A DNA stretch of 63,213 nt from an uncultured Glaciecola sp. (GTDB lineage: Bacteria; Pseudomonadota; Gammaproteobacteria; Enterobacterales; Alteromonadaceae), in NCBI GenBank assembly GCA_947496235.1, contig CANMCE010000017.1:1-63213 (forward strand). The letters run 5' to 3'. Under the pieces are notes generated by a model. That model was not told the DNA's origin. It did no database searches and saw nothing but the letters and a program-made list of their open reading frames with translations. Shown piece by piece: positions 18,046 through 26,098 of the stretch. Numbering within the stretch: position 1 is the stretch's first letter; each line of letters opens with the position of its first letter. Position numbers and translations under genes: made by a program.

Positions 18046-19248
18046 ATGCTTAAAGCAATTTCTTCTTTTTCTTCTATATATTTCCTTTGCTTATTCATCC
18101 TGCTCTCTACGCTGGTGAAGGCTGAGCAAGTTATTCACCCAGTAAACATGCCTAAAATCGTCGGCTACTACCCAGCATGGGAGGCTGAAAGAGGTTACAC
18201 CGTTAAAGATATGGTGGAGCGCGGAGCTGCAGACAAACTTACACATTTATTATTTGCTTTTGCAGGCGTTAACGAGCAGGGACAATGCTATATCGCTGAT
18301 CCGCAAGCTAGTATGAAAAAAGCATACAACTCCCATGAAAGCCTTGATGGTGTTGCTGATAATGAAGACGCGCCTGTAAAAGGTGTAATTGGACAATTTG
18401 TTCGGCTAAAAAAGCAATATCCAGACCTAAAAATCCTATGGTCTGTGGGCGGTTGGGGATTATCACCAGGCTTTGTGGAAGCCGCTAAGAACATAGAAGC
18501 CTTTGCTGACTCATGTTTCAATATGATTTACGACCCTCGATGGAATGGTGTATTTGACGGGATTGACATTGATTGGGAATATCCCAACGCTTGTGGCGTT
18601 GTTTGTGACCATAGTGGTCGCGATGGTTATTACAAACTCATGAAAGCTGTACGCACCCGTTTTGGCAACGACGCCTTGGTAACAACTGCTATTGGCGCCC
18701 AATCAACCGTGCTCAACGCCGTAGATTATGGAAAAGCCGCTCCCTTCATCGATTTTTATATGCCTATGACCTATGATTTTTCAGGCACTTGGGAAGCGCA
18801 AGGACCTGTTTATCCTCATTCTCCTTTGTTTGCCGTTGAAGGCGCCGACCCCACACGTAATTCAGATCACGCCATTAAAACTCTCTTATCCCAAAATGTG
18901 CCAGCTGACAAAATTCTTCTCGGAATAGGTTTTTATGGTCGCGGATGGCAAGGTGTAAAAAATGAATCTGTTTTAAGTATTGCCACCGCGCCAGCTCAAG
19001 GAAAGAACGAAGTTGGAGCTGAGAATTATAATACCTTAATCGCACGTTGCAGTAATATCGACGAAATTACAGGCACAGCATACAGCTTTTGCAACAATGA
19101 ATGGTGGAGTTTTGATACCCCTAAAACAATTTCAATTAAAATGGACTATGTTAACGAACGCCAGCTTGGTGGTGCATTTTTTTGGCAACTCAGTGGTGAT
19201 ACCAAAACCAACGATTTATTAAATGCCATTCATCAAGGCCTCAACTAA
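18046..19248 (+). CDS. secreted GH18 chitinase
   Basis: A 400-residue glycoside hydrolase family 18 enzyme for chitin breakdown outside the cytoplasm. It has a signal peptide ending near LVKAEQ, the SVGGWG substrate motif (ILWSVGGWGLSPGF), the catalytic DxxDxDxE motif in FDGIDIDWEYP, YMPMTYDF, and a C-terminal GGAFFWQLSGD strand holding the conserved tryptophan. There is no separate chitin-binding domain, so it is a compact single-domain enzyme. AAGGA lies upstream of the ATG. Divergent from the protease gene across about 200 bp. Confidence 0.94.
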   Translation: MLKAISSFSSIYFLCLFILLSTLVKAEQVIHPVNMPKIVGYYPAWEAERGYTVKDMVERGAADKLTHLLFAFAGVNEQGQCYIADPQASMKKAYNSHESLDGVADNEDAPVKGVIGQFVRLKKQYPDLKILWSVGGWGLSPGFVEAAKNIEAFADSCFNMIYDPRWNGVFDGIDIDWEYPNACGVVCDHSGRDGYYKLMKAVRTRFGNDALVTTAIGAQSTVLNAVDYGKAAPFIDFYMPMTYDFSGTWEAQGPVYPHSPLFAVEGADPTRNSDHAIKTLLSQNVPADKILLGIGFYGRGWQGVKNESVLSIATAPAQGKNEVGAENYNTLIARCSNIDEITGTAYSFCNNEWWSFDTPKTISIKMDYVNERQLGGAFFWQLSGDTKTNDLLNAIHQGLN

Positions 19249-19263
19249 TTCTTAACCATTTTA

Positions 19264-19294
19264 GAAAAAAATAAGGCAACCATAGGGTTGCCTT
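19264..19294 (-). terminator. rho-independent terminator
   Basis: AAGGCAACC pairs with GGTTGCCTT (19273-19281 and 19286-19294) around a 4-nt loop. On the minus strand the stem is followed by A then seven T, so it terminates the secreted acidic protein gene. In the plus direction there is no T-run after the stem, though it may still help end chitinase transcripts. Confidence 0.85.
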
Positions 19295-19335
19295 ACTCAA
19301 CTACTATCATCTAATGACAGTAACAGGGAACCGTA

Positions 19336-19881
19336 TTAACGTTTTGCATCTAATGCCGCTTGAAGTTTATCCAAATCTTCGTAACTTAAATCTGCTTTTT
19401 CAATGAGCTTAACTAGCGCATCGATTTTACTTTTGCCGTCACCTGAAACAAAAACAAAATCTTTATCACCCCCAGTACGGAAAACTTTCATACCTTTAAC
19501 TGTAACCATCTCGGAGTCTAATTCCATGGTATTTCCGTTTTCAATAACAATGACCTTGTGCAATTCTTCTTCTGACATTTCGTGGTCTGGGGAGTTTTCA
19601 CGCACATTTTCCAATACATTCATGACCTTTAGGCGGGTTTCCTCATCTAATTGATACAAATGACTTTCGACTAGGGCCATGTCTTCAAGATCGTCAAATG
19701 AAAACTCTATGGTTTCAGCATTCAAATCAGAACCTTTAACATCAATGACTACACTGTCTTCGGAATCTGCTTTAATGGTAAATACTTTGTGTTTGGTCTT
19801 ATCATCGCTAGCATCAGCATTAGTAATGAAAGTGGTTAATAACGCAATAGCGAAAAGTCGCTTTAAGATAATCAGTGGCAT
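19336..19881 (-). CDS. secreted acidic protein of unknown function
   Basis: A 181-residue exported protein. The signal peptide (RLFAIALLTTFITNADA) probably ends before SDDKTK. The mature chain is strongly acidic and shows no catalytic motif, with segments such as FSFDDLEDMALVES and MSEEELHKVIVIENG. I do not recognise a family. The gene is divergent from a sensor kinase and sigma-54 response regulator pair and has a sigma-54-like promoter plus upstream palindromes, so it is a good candidate target of that system. Confidence 0.7.
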   Translation of the reverse strand: MPLIILKRLFAIALLTTFITNADASDDKTKHKVFTIKADSEDSVVIDVKGSDLNAETIEFSFDDLEDMALVESHLYQLDEETRLKVMNVLENVRENSPDHEMSEEELHKVIVIENGNTMELDSEMVTVKGMKVFRTGGDKDFVFVSGDGKSKIDALVKLIEKADLSYEDLDKLQAALDAKR

Positions 19882-19966
19882 AGTCTTTTCCTTGTAAAAC
19901 AGTTTGATTAAAGAAATTTAGGCTAAATTTGCAATCTTTCATATTTGCCTAATACGCCAATTCTTT

Positions 19967-19982
19967 TACAAGCCTTGTGCCA
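19967..19982 (-). promoter_or_regulatory. sigma-54-like promoter of the acidic protein gene
   Basis: On the minus strand TGGCAC-N5-TTGTA matches the sigma-54 -24/-12 pattern (TGGCAC-N5-TTGCA) with one deviation, T for C in the -12 GC. It lies about 85 bp upstream of the start codon at 19881. The nearby NtrC-type regulator and upstream palindromes support it. Confidence 0.5.
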
Positions 19983-20056
19983 AATTAAAATTTCTCATTT
20001 ATTTCATACAGTTAGCTTTATAAGCTGATTTTTTCTTGGTTTTGAAGATGAAAAAC

Positions 20057-20090
20057 ATCCTCATATGAGGATATGATATCCTGATATCAG
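20057..20090. promoter_or_regulatory. palindromic sites, candidate enhancer for the NtrC-type regulator
   Basis: ATCCTCATATGAGGAT (20057-20072) is a perfect 16-bp palindrome, followed by GATATC-CT-GATATC with CTGATATCAG (20081-20090) also palindromic. The pair lies about 75-110 bp upstream of the sigma-54-like promoter, a usual distance for an enhancer, and about 130 bp before the sensor kinase gene, so it could serve both. Confidence 0.5.
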
Positions 20091-20217
20091 CAATGTATTC
20101 GAATCTAGCTATCACAACGTTTTAAAACTATATATTTTTCAATTGGTTATAAACCACATAAACTGGTGCATTATTTGAATAACTAAAGTGTCAAAGAATA
20201 TCTCGAAGGCAGGATAA

Positions 20218-21618
20218 ATGAAATTGGGGTCAGCTAAGAACATCTCGTTAGCCACTTATGTATTTACACTTTTAGGTGCTTTTTTAATTGTGATGGCTAT
20301 TGTGCAATTAAGTTTTATATATTTTATTCAAGGGCGTATTGCCGATGAAATTGCCGACAAAAGCTTAAGCTTATCTACCGAAGTCATCGAACTTGTTATG
20401 CCAGAAGCTGAGTCTAAAACTGAGAAAGATGAAGTTGAAGAAGCTGATCCTGAGCAAGAATTAACTGAAAAAGTGACTCAATACGAGACGCATTTTGTTA
20501 AAAAAGTCATTCGTAATTGGGATGAAAGCTCTCGGATAGAAATGGAAAATGAATTAGGTAAATTAGAGCATGAATTCGCTTTTGGAAAGTTAAACGAAGT
20601 CAAAATTGAAAAATCTGAAGGCAATGTGTTTGTTATTAGTTTAGATGGGCCAGAAAGACGTTCACAAGTGATTCAATTCGACAATAATAAATCCAGCGTG
20701 AATCGGTATTTTCAATTATTAAGCGGCGCAACCCTAGCCTTTGGCTTGCTCAGTTTATTGTTTGCATATTGGTTATCTCGCCATGTCACTAAACCGCTGA
20801 GTCGACTTGCTTTAGGTTTTTCTAATCTTAGCCAAGGCAAATTCAATACCGTATTAGCAGAAGACGGTGTGCGCGAAGTCAAACTCATGCTGCAACAGTT
20901 TAATCAGACCAGTAAGCGTTTATCCCAACTTCAAGCAATGGAACATAAGTTTCAACAACAACAGCAACTCGCTGAACTAGGTGAAATTAGTCGAGGGTTA
21001 GCTCATTCTCTTCGTAATCCTTTGCATACTATAGGACTGTCTATTGACGAAATGCGCTCGGCAGAGTTATCAGAAGACGAGCGATTGTTTTTGGCGAATC
21101 AGGCTAGGAAAAAAATCACAGCCTTGGATAGGACCATTAAATCCTTATTATTACTAACGACCTCAGGTTTAGATAGATCCCAAGATTTATCGCTTAAAGA
21201 TGTTGTGGAAGATGCTGTAATGCAAATTAGTATGGGACATCAGCATGCCATTGACGTTGAAGTTATCGGTACACCATGCTTACAAGGATCTGCCACAGAA
21301 TTAGCAGCTGTAGTAACTACTTTGCTCAGCAATGCGGTCGAAGCCAGTAAAAATGGAGAATCGATTCACGTCAAATTATATGAAACGGATACAGACTTCG
21401 TATTGGAAGTCATTGATAAGGGTGAAGGATTATCCCCATCTATTGCGGATAAATTATTTCAGCCTAGCATTACTAGCAAAGCTGAAGGTGCTGGTATGGG
21501 TTTATACATCGCGCAGCGTATAGTGCAACTGCATTATAATGGTATTGTAACCCTTGAAAATAATAACCAAGGTGGTTGTACAGCCAGTATCATGTTTGCC
21601 AAGGAGACGCATGCATGA
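20218..21618 (+). CDS. membrane sensor histidine kinase
   Basis: A 466-residue sensor. One membrane helix at residues 12-36 and one near 162-185 enclose an acidic periplasmic region (ESKTEKDEVEEADPEQE). A HAMP linker follows, then the phospho-acceptor box ISRGLAHSLRNPLHTIG (His in HSLRNP), and an HATPase domain with LLSNAVEAS, VIDKGEGLSP and GAGMGLYIAQRIV. It would phosphorylate the NtrC-type regulator encoded next, whose start overlaps its stop (ATGA). The signal is unknown. The charged sensor region resembles its divergent secreted neighbour in acidity only. Confidence 0.92.
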   Translation: MKLGSAKNISLATYVFTLLGAFLIVMAIVQLSFIYFIQGRIADEIADKSLSLSTEVIELVMPEAESKTEKDEVEEADPEQELTEKVTQYETHFVKKVIRNWDESSRIEMENELGKLEHEFAFGKLNEVKIEKSEGNVFVISLDGPERRSQVIQFDNNKSSVNRYFQLLSGATLAFGLLSLLFAYWLSRHVTKPLSRLALGFSNLSQGKFNTVLAEDGVREVKLMLQQFNQTSKRLSQLQAMEHKFQQQQQLAELGEISRGLAHSLRNPLHTIGLSIDEMRSAELSEDERLFLANQARKKITALDRTIKSLLLLTTSGLDRSQDLSLKDVVEDAVMQISMGHQHAIDVEVIGTPCLQGSATELAAVVTTLLSNAVEASKNGESIHVKLYETDTDFVLEVIDKGEGLSPSIADKLFQPSITSKAEGAGMGLYIAQRIVQLHYNGIVTLENNNQGGCTASIMFAKETHA

Positions 21619-22985
21619 GTATTAAACCTCAACATCTGAACGTTTTATTAGTAGAAGATGACAAGCAGCAACGAGAGTTAATTAGCTCTATTCTTAGCAA
21701 TGCTGGTTACAATATCCAACAAGCCGACAGTTGCGAAGCTGCAATTGTGCTGTTAAAAACACATAAATTTGATCTTATATTGAGTGATTGGAAGCTCCCT
21801 TCCCTGTCTGGTCTTGATCTTCTTAATTATGTGCGTAGCAATATGCCGCTAAGTGGCTTTGTAATGGCCACAGCTCACGGCAGTATTAGCCACGCAGTAG
21901 AGGCCATGCAAGCGGGCGCTGACGATTATCTCACCAAGCCGTTTCAACGTCAGGAAATGCTGCTTGCGTTGGAAAAAGCTGAGCGCGCTTATTCATTACG
22001 TAAGAAAAATAATGCGTTAAGCAACGCACTTACGACTCAGCATCAACTGATGGAATTTGTCGGTGTTAGCGACGCAATGCGACAAGTACAAGATCGCATT
22101 AGCCGGGTAGCGAATACTGATGTAACAGTTTTAATTACGGGTGAGAGCGGCACGGGAAAAGAGCTAGCCGCCCGCGCTTTGCATAATTTATCCAGTCGTA
22201 AAAATAATAGATTTGTGCCCATTAACTGTGGTGCTATTCCTTCTGAATTAGCGGAAGCTGAACTCTTTGGTGCGAAAAAAGGCGCTTTTACTGGTGCAAA
22301 CGCTGACAAGATTGGCAAATTTGCATTTGCCGATAAAGGTACACTTTTTTTAGATGAAATTGGTGAATTACCCTTATCTTTGCAAGCAAAACTACTGAGA
22401 TTTTTACAAGAAGGCAGCGTCTTACCTCTGGGGGATAATAAAGAATATAAGGTTGACGTTAGGGTGTTAGCGGCGACCCACAGAGATTTATCCGCCATGG
22501 TGGCTTCCGGTGAATTTAGAGAAGATTTATACTACCGACTAAACATAGTGCCTGTTGAAATTCCGCCATTAAGAGAAAGAACGGAAGATATTCCTTTGTT
22601 ATTCGATTTTTTGCTTAATAAAGCGGCGCAACAATACGCATTAAGTGTCCCTGAAATTTCCAAAAATACCAAGCAAAAGCTTAAAAGCTACTCTTGGCCT
22701 GGCAATGTAAGAGAACTCAGCAATAAGGTAGAACGTTTTGTGTTGCTGCAAGATGAAGTAGAGCTGTGTAATTTTGCAGAGACATCAGCACCCCAAACAT
22801 CGCCTCAAGACCTTAAATTACCCGCTGAAGGCGTAAACTTCGAAGCACTTGAATCTAGCTTTCTATTGCAAGCCCTTGAACACACCAAGGGCAATAAAGC
22901 GCAAGCTGCTAAACTCCTTGGCATGACCTACAAAGCTTTTCTATATCGATTGGATAAGCATCAGATTGGAAAGGATATTGATTAA
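21615..22985 (+). CDS. sigma-54-dependent response regulator (NtrC type)
   Basis: A 456-residue activator. The receiver domain has the acidic pair in VLLVEDD, phospho-acceptor Asp in LILSDWKLP and KPF. The AAA+ domain has GESGTGKE (Walker A), the sigma-54-contacting GAFTGA loop, FLDEIGELP and an arginine-finger region. The C-terminus is a Fis-type helix-turn-helix (NKAQAAKLLGMTYKAFLYRL). All sigma-54 activation motifs are intact. ATG 21615 has AAGGAG 8 nt upstream and overlaps the kinase stop. It probably acts on the sigma-54-like promoter at 19967-19982. Confidence 0.94.
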   Translation: MSIKPQHLNVLLVEDDKQQRELISSILSNAGYNIQQADSCEAAIVLLKTHKFDLILSDWKLPSLSGLDLLNYVRSNMPLSGFVMATAHGSISHAVEAMQAGADDYLTKPFQRQEMLLALEKAERAYSLRKKNNALSNALTTQHQLMEFVGVSDAMRQVQDRISRVANTDVTVLITGESGTGKELAARALHNLSSRKNNRFVPINCGAIPSELAEAELFGAKKGAFTGANADKIGKFAFADKGTLFLDEIGELPLSLQAKLLRFLQEGSVLPLGDNKEYKVDVRVLAATHRDLSAMVASGEFREDLYYRLNIVPVEIPPLRERTEDIPLLFDFLLNKAAQQYALSVPEISKNTKQKLKSYSWPGNVRELSNKVERFVLLQDEVELCNFAETSAPQTSPQDLKLPAEGVNFEALESSFLLQALEHTKGNKAQAAKLLGMTYKAFLYRLDKHQIGKDID

Positions 22986-22987
22986 TT

Positions 22988-23701
22988 TTAATAAGCTCTC
23001 GCCTTGCGCTTGTCTCGTACCCAAGTACAACTGGTGTTAGTCTGCTTAATTTCAAATAAATCAATTGCCGCAAATAAATCCGTTAGTTTTTTAAACCCGT
23101 AGTTTCGTTGGTCAAATGAAGCATGATTTGAAATATGTTTGCCAATAGTGCCCATGTTTGCCCAGCCTGAGTCATCTTCAGAAGCTTCTATGGCTTGTCG
23201 AAGCATATTAATTAGTTTGGAATCACCTTTAATGTTTGTGGGGCCTGACGTTACCACCTTTTCAGAATTATTCTCTTCATCGAGAAATAGAAATTTAGAA
23301 CAGCTATTCACAAATGCTTTGGGGGCTTTTCGTTCTCCAAATCCTATTACGCGCTTTCCATCCGCTAACGCTCTGGTCACTAAAGGTGTAAAGTCGCAAT
23401 CTGAAGAAACCAAACAAATAGTATCAACTTCTCGAGTGTACAAAACATCCATAGCATCAATAACTAACGCTATGTCAGTTGCATTCTTTCCTTTTGTTAG
23501 GTCAAATTGTTGAATAGGTTGTATCGCAAATTCTTGTAGGACCTCTTCCCAAGGTTTTAAGTTTGAACTTTTCCAATTTCCGTATGCCCTGCGAATGTTT
23601 ACGAGCCCGTATCTGGCTAACTCCGACAAAATAACGTCAATTTTAGCCGCTGGTGCGTTATCTGCGTCGATAAATAAAGCAATTTTTTGTTTTTCTTCCA
23701 A
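22988..23701 (-). CDS. NYN-domain (LabA-like) putative RNase with LOTUS/OST-HTH domain
   Basis: A 237-residue protein. The N-terminal NYN/PIN-like domain has the acidic residues ALFIDADNAP, ATDIALVIDAMD and VSSDCDFTPLV expected of a metal-dependent nuclease. The C-terminal stretch (NMLRQAIEASEDDSGWANMG and NYGFKKLTDLFAAID) matches an OST-HTH/LOTUS RNA-binding fold. The start is TTG at 23701 with GGAGG five bases upstream; no better ATG is available. It faces the response regulator gene with a 2-bp gap, so it is transcribed separately. Confidence 0.85.
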   Translation of the reverse strand: MEEKQKIALFIDADNAPAAKIDVILSELARYGLVNIRRAYGNWKSSNLKPWEEVLQEFAIQPIQQFDLTKGKNATDIALVIDAMDVLYTREVDTICLVSSDCDFTPLVTRALADGKRVIGFGERKAPKAFVNSCSKFLFLDEENNSEKVVTSGPTNIKGDSKLINMLRQAIEASEDDSGWANMGTIGKHISNHASFDQRNYGFKKLTDLFAAIDLFEIKQTNTSCTWVRDKRKARAY

Positions 23702-24390
23702 CTAAACCTCCAAAACACTCACTAGCACTCTTCGATGTTCAATAGTTGCGAATACAAATTCATTAAACAACAGCCGAACGAAAGCTCAAGTATTAATGGA
23801 GATACTGTTAAACTAAATTTTTATCACCGTAGGTACAAAGAAAAAACCTTAATATACCTGATGGTTCAGATGAAAAAATCAACAGATTTGGACTAAAAAC
23901 AACATATAAGTTTTAATCTTTCAAACAAATAGATAAATGTTTGGCTAGCGTTTTTTTGTAATTTGACTTTAAATGAAAATGGAGCAAAGGTAATTTTTTC
24001 AACTAGTTTTTTTGAAGGTTTAGCACAGTTTAGTTTTTAATATTTAAACGGTACTGTAAGAACTCGGTGTTAACTAAAATCCCTAAATAGACTGAGTATA
24101 GTCGGGTGGCCAAATATAAATATCTACCAATTGAATTACTGAGGAATATTAAGAAATTGAGACACTAGTTCTCGAACTATTAGCCATTTAATATGCATTA
24201 AGAATGATAATGATATTTTAGACAATCAACACGAAATACACTAAGGGTTAGATTTGTAAAACTTCAAACAAATCATTTGTCACGTTTCCATTGAAACGCT
24301 GCATTCACATATGAATTTTGGGAACTAAACTAAAAAGTGAAAATTTCAGATATCTAAATGTAAGTAAAAAATACCGCAGTATTTCTCGAT
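23702..24390. other. gene-free spacer containing the left copy of a tRNA-Ser-proximal repeat
   Basis: A+T-rich, with no convincing open frame. Its notable part is 23935-23985, a near copy of the sequence just downstream of tRNA-Ser (61775-61829): TGTTTGGCTAGCG and a T-run, then TTTGACTTTAAA-GAAAATGG. The right-hand copy has an extra 11 bp or so between the two blocks. See the TIR islet finding. Confidence 0.6.
23935..23985. repeat. left copy of islet-bounding direct repeat
   Basis: Shares AAATGTTTGGCTAGCG plus six T with the reconstructed right copy (25741-25746 joined to 61780-61829), and then TTTGACTTTAAA and GAAAATGG. The TGG of the right copy is the complement of the tRNA-Ser CCA end. 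The two copies lay about 1.8 kb apart before the prophage inserted. Confidence 0.65.
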
Positions 24391-25482
24391 TTAACGCTCT
24401 GTAATCTGGCTAAGACCTTCAACTTTCAATCGTTTTCCTGTTGTTACCTCTAGAAATCCAATAAGAGAAAGACGTTTAGTGTGTATACCAGCGCAACCAT
24501 AGAGTTGATTGTTTTTTTTATAGCCATCAACTATCAATCGAAATTCTGCTTCGTCTAGAGAGTCAATAGTGCTTTTCAATCGTTGTAATGCTTCCATAGC
24601 ATCAGTGTAAGAACTAGAGGAAATAAAGCTCTCTATTATTATTTGCTTTAGTCTTTTCCCCATTCCAAGATGATCAATAAGTGCTTTGTAAATTTCTGAT
24701 GCGTGCACATAAATATCGTCATACGGTACTTTTAAAGCCTGACGAGCACCAATAAACCCTTGAGGATCGCAGTTGCTGACTTTTAAACAAATTATAGGAA
24801 TACCTTTTCCCAAAGCAAAGCCAGCTTCTTGGTTGGTCCAGTTGCTATGATGAAAATCTTCCGTCAATAAAACGAGCATAATTTCCATTGTATTTAAGCC
24901 ATTTTCTATTTCTTTCTGCCACTCCTTCATTGGCTTAATTGCATCATGTGCAACAAATGTAGTAACCCCGTATGGCTCCAGAGCATTAGCTAATTCATGT
25001 GCTTTAGCCTTGTGAGAATCTCTGTGACTGAGAAAAACACGAAGCTTTCCCTTAGCCCACAGACCTGTTTTTTCAGGATTGACAGAAGGGGGGTTTGAAA
25101 TTGGTTCAGCCAGACTGTACTGACTATCATTCTCGTCAATTTGCTCAATATAGACTTCTGAAATAAATTCATCTTGAATTTTTGGAAGCACTTTGTGTAG
25201 ATCATCCTTAATTTTTTTTGATACTTCAGCTTGAGTTTCGAGTTTAATAAGAACCATTTCGTCTTCTGGCACGAATAGTGTTACATTGTGTCCATGCATA
25301 CCACCATTCCAATTATCGTAAATTGCACCATAATCTACGAAGACGTAAGACGAATTTATCACTCGTGAAAGTATTGACTCATCATTAGTTTCATAATAAT
25401 TTCTAATGCGCTTTAATGCTGAAATTACTTTCTGGGGTAAAACAAAATTATTGGTATCCAAACTGTCTCCATTTGAGGTCAT
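24391..25482 (-). CDS. TIR-domain protein, candidate antiphage NADase
   Basis: A 363-residue soluble protein. Residues 1-145 form an N-terminal region I cannot place. Residues 147-262 are a TIR domain: KLRVFLSHRDSHKAKAHEL at its start, MLVLLTEDFHHSNWTNQEAG with the likely catalytic Glu219, and IPIICLKV. Bacterial TIR domains of this type cleave NAD+ or signal with its products, often in phage defence. The C-terminal 90 residues are helical. It is the only gene in a 1.8-kb islet beside tRNA-Ser. A TATAAT at about 25515 on the minus strand may be its promoter. Defence is inferred from domain and context. Confidence 0.82.
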   Translation of the reverse strand: MTSNGDSLDTNNFVLPQKVISALKRIRNYYETNDESILSRVINSSYVFVDYGAIYDNWNGGMHGHNVTLFVPEDEMVLIKLETQAEVSKKIKDDLHKVLPKIQDEFISEVYIEQIDENDSQYSLAEPISNPPSVNPEKTGLWAKGKLRVFLSHRDSHKAKAHELANALEPYGVTTFVAHDAIKPMKEWQKEIENGLNTMEIMLVLLTEDFHHSNWTNQEAGFALGKGIPIICLKVSNCDPQGFIGARQALKVPYDDIYVHASEIYKALIDHLGMGKRLKQIIIESFISSSSYTDAMEALQRLKSTIDSLDEAEFRLIVDGYKKNNQLYGCAGIHTKRLSLIGFLEVTTGKRLKVEGLSQITER

Positions 25483-25746
25483 TTAGTTTGCACGATTCTA
25501 GAACGATAACACTATATTATATAGCCGCAACTTTTTAACCATCTATCACCAGAGAAATGATTTCCAGCCGTGTATAGCGCGTTTTGCTGCCAGGACGGAG
25601 CGCAGCGTAGTATTTTAAATTCACAGAAGGATAAATCGGCGCTAAATCGACGAAACTTAAGGATATCTTTTGCACGCAAAAATCTAAATTTAATTGATTG
25701 ATACTCTCAAATTATGTGAGCGTCAACAATAGCTTTAGTCAAATGT
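25483..25746. other. host sequence left of the prophage, ending in target duplication AATGT
   Basis: No gene seen. It carries the likely promoter of the TIR gene and ends in AATGT (25742-25746), which recurs at 61775-61779 right after the prophage: the 5-bp target-site duplication of Mu-type transposition. AAATGT is also the beginning of the right copy of the islet repeat. Confidence 0.75.
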
Positions 25747-26030
25747 TGTAACTAACCATTTAATATGAGAATAAGTGAGAAATAACGGTATTAGGTGGGA
25801 TCGTGACGCGCGCCTTTTGATTAAAGGGCTGTATGGATAATCAGTGGCATAACGTCGAAGCGCAGTTTTATCACTTAATTTAAGACGGCTGGTTGTAAGC
25901 GTTGTAAATGGACTTTGAAATGAGAAATTTGCGTTGATGAATTTCATTCGTGTGATATATCGTTAAACCTAGTTTAAATAAGGTTTGAACGCGATTAAAC
26001 AGTGGTTTTATTTTACTGGTAGACTAAAAA
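25747..26030 (+). repeat. prophage left end with transposase-binding region
   Basis: Terminal TGTA, then blocks shared with the right end (TAAT, TGAG, GA-AAATAA within 25760-25785). ATGAGAAAT recurs near 25920, a candidate internal transposase site like Mu L2/L3. No gene is convincing between the end and the repressor stop at 26099. Confidence 0.7.
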
Positions 26031-26032
26031 TA

Positions 26033-26087
26033 GGATCGCGCTTGGATCGCACTTATATTTCACACTTTATAATATAGGATCGCACTT
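26033..26087. repeat. three helically phased GGATCGCACTT repeats
   Basis: GGATCGCGCTT at 26033, GGATCGCACTT at 26044 and GGATCGCACTT at 26077 start 11 and 33 bp apart, so all face one side of the helix. They lie just past the 3' end of the repressor gene. Candidate binding sites for repressor, transposase or a host factor; a role is not proved. Confidence 0.55.
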
Positions 26088-26098
26088 TTCTACGCGGC

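Noticed and set aside
25571..25600. TGTATAGCGCG as a possible prophage left end
   Set aside because: It begins TGT and is GC-rich like the right end, but its flank does not duplicate the sequence after the right end, and the TGTAACTAACC end at 25747 has both a 5-bp duplication and long end similarity.
25735..25947. Open frame of 70 residues on the minus strand
   Set aside because: It crosses the prophage left end, has no ribosome site and has low-complexity content, so it is a chance frame.
25952..25990. TGTGATATATCG as a left end paired with TGTAATTAATCG (61690, inverted)
   Set aside because: The 12-bp match (9 of 12) looked good, but no target duplication exists, and the 61690 point lies inside the terminator-like stem.
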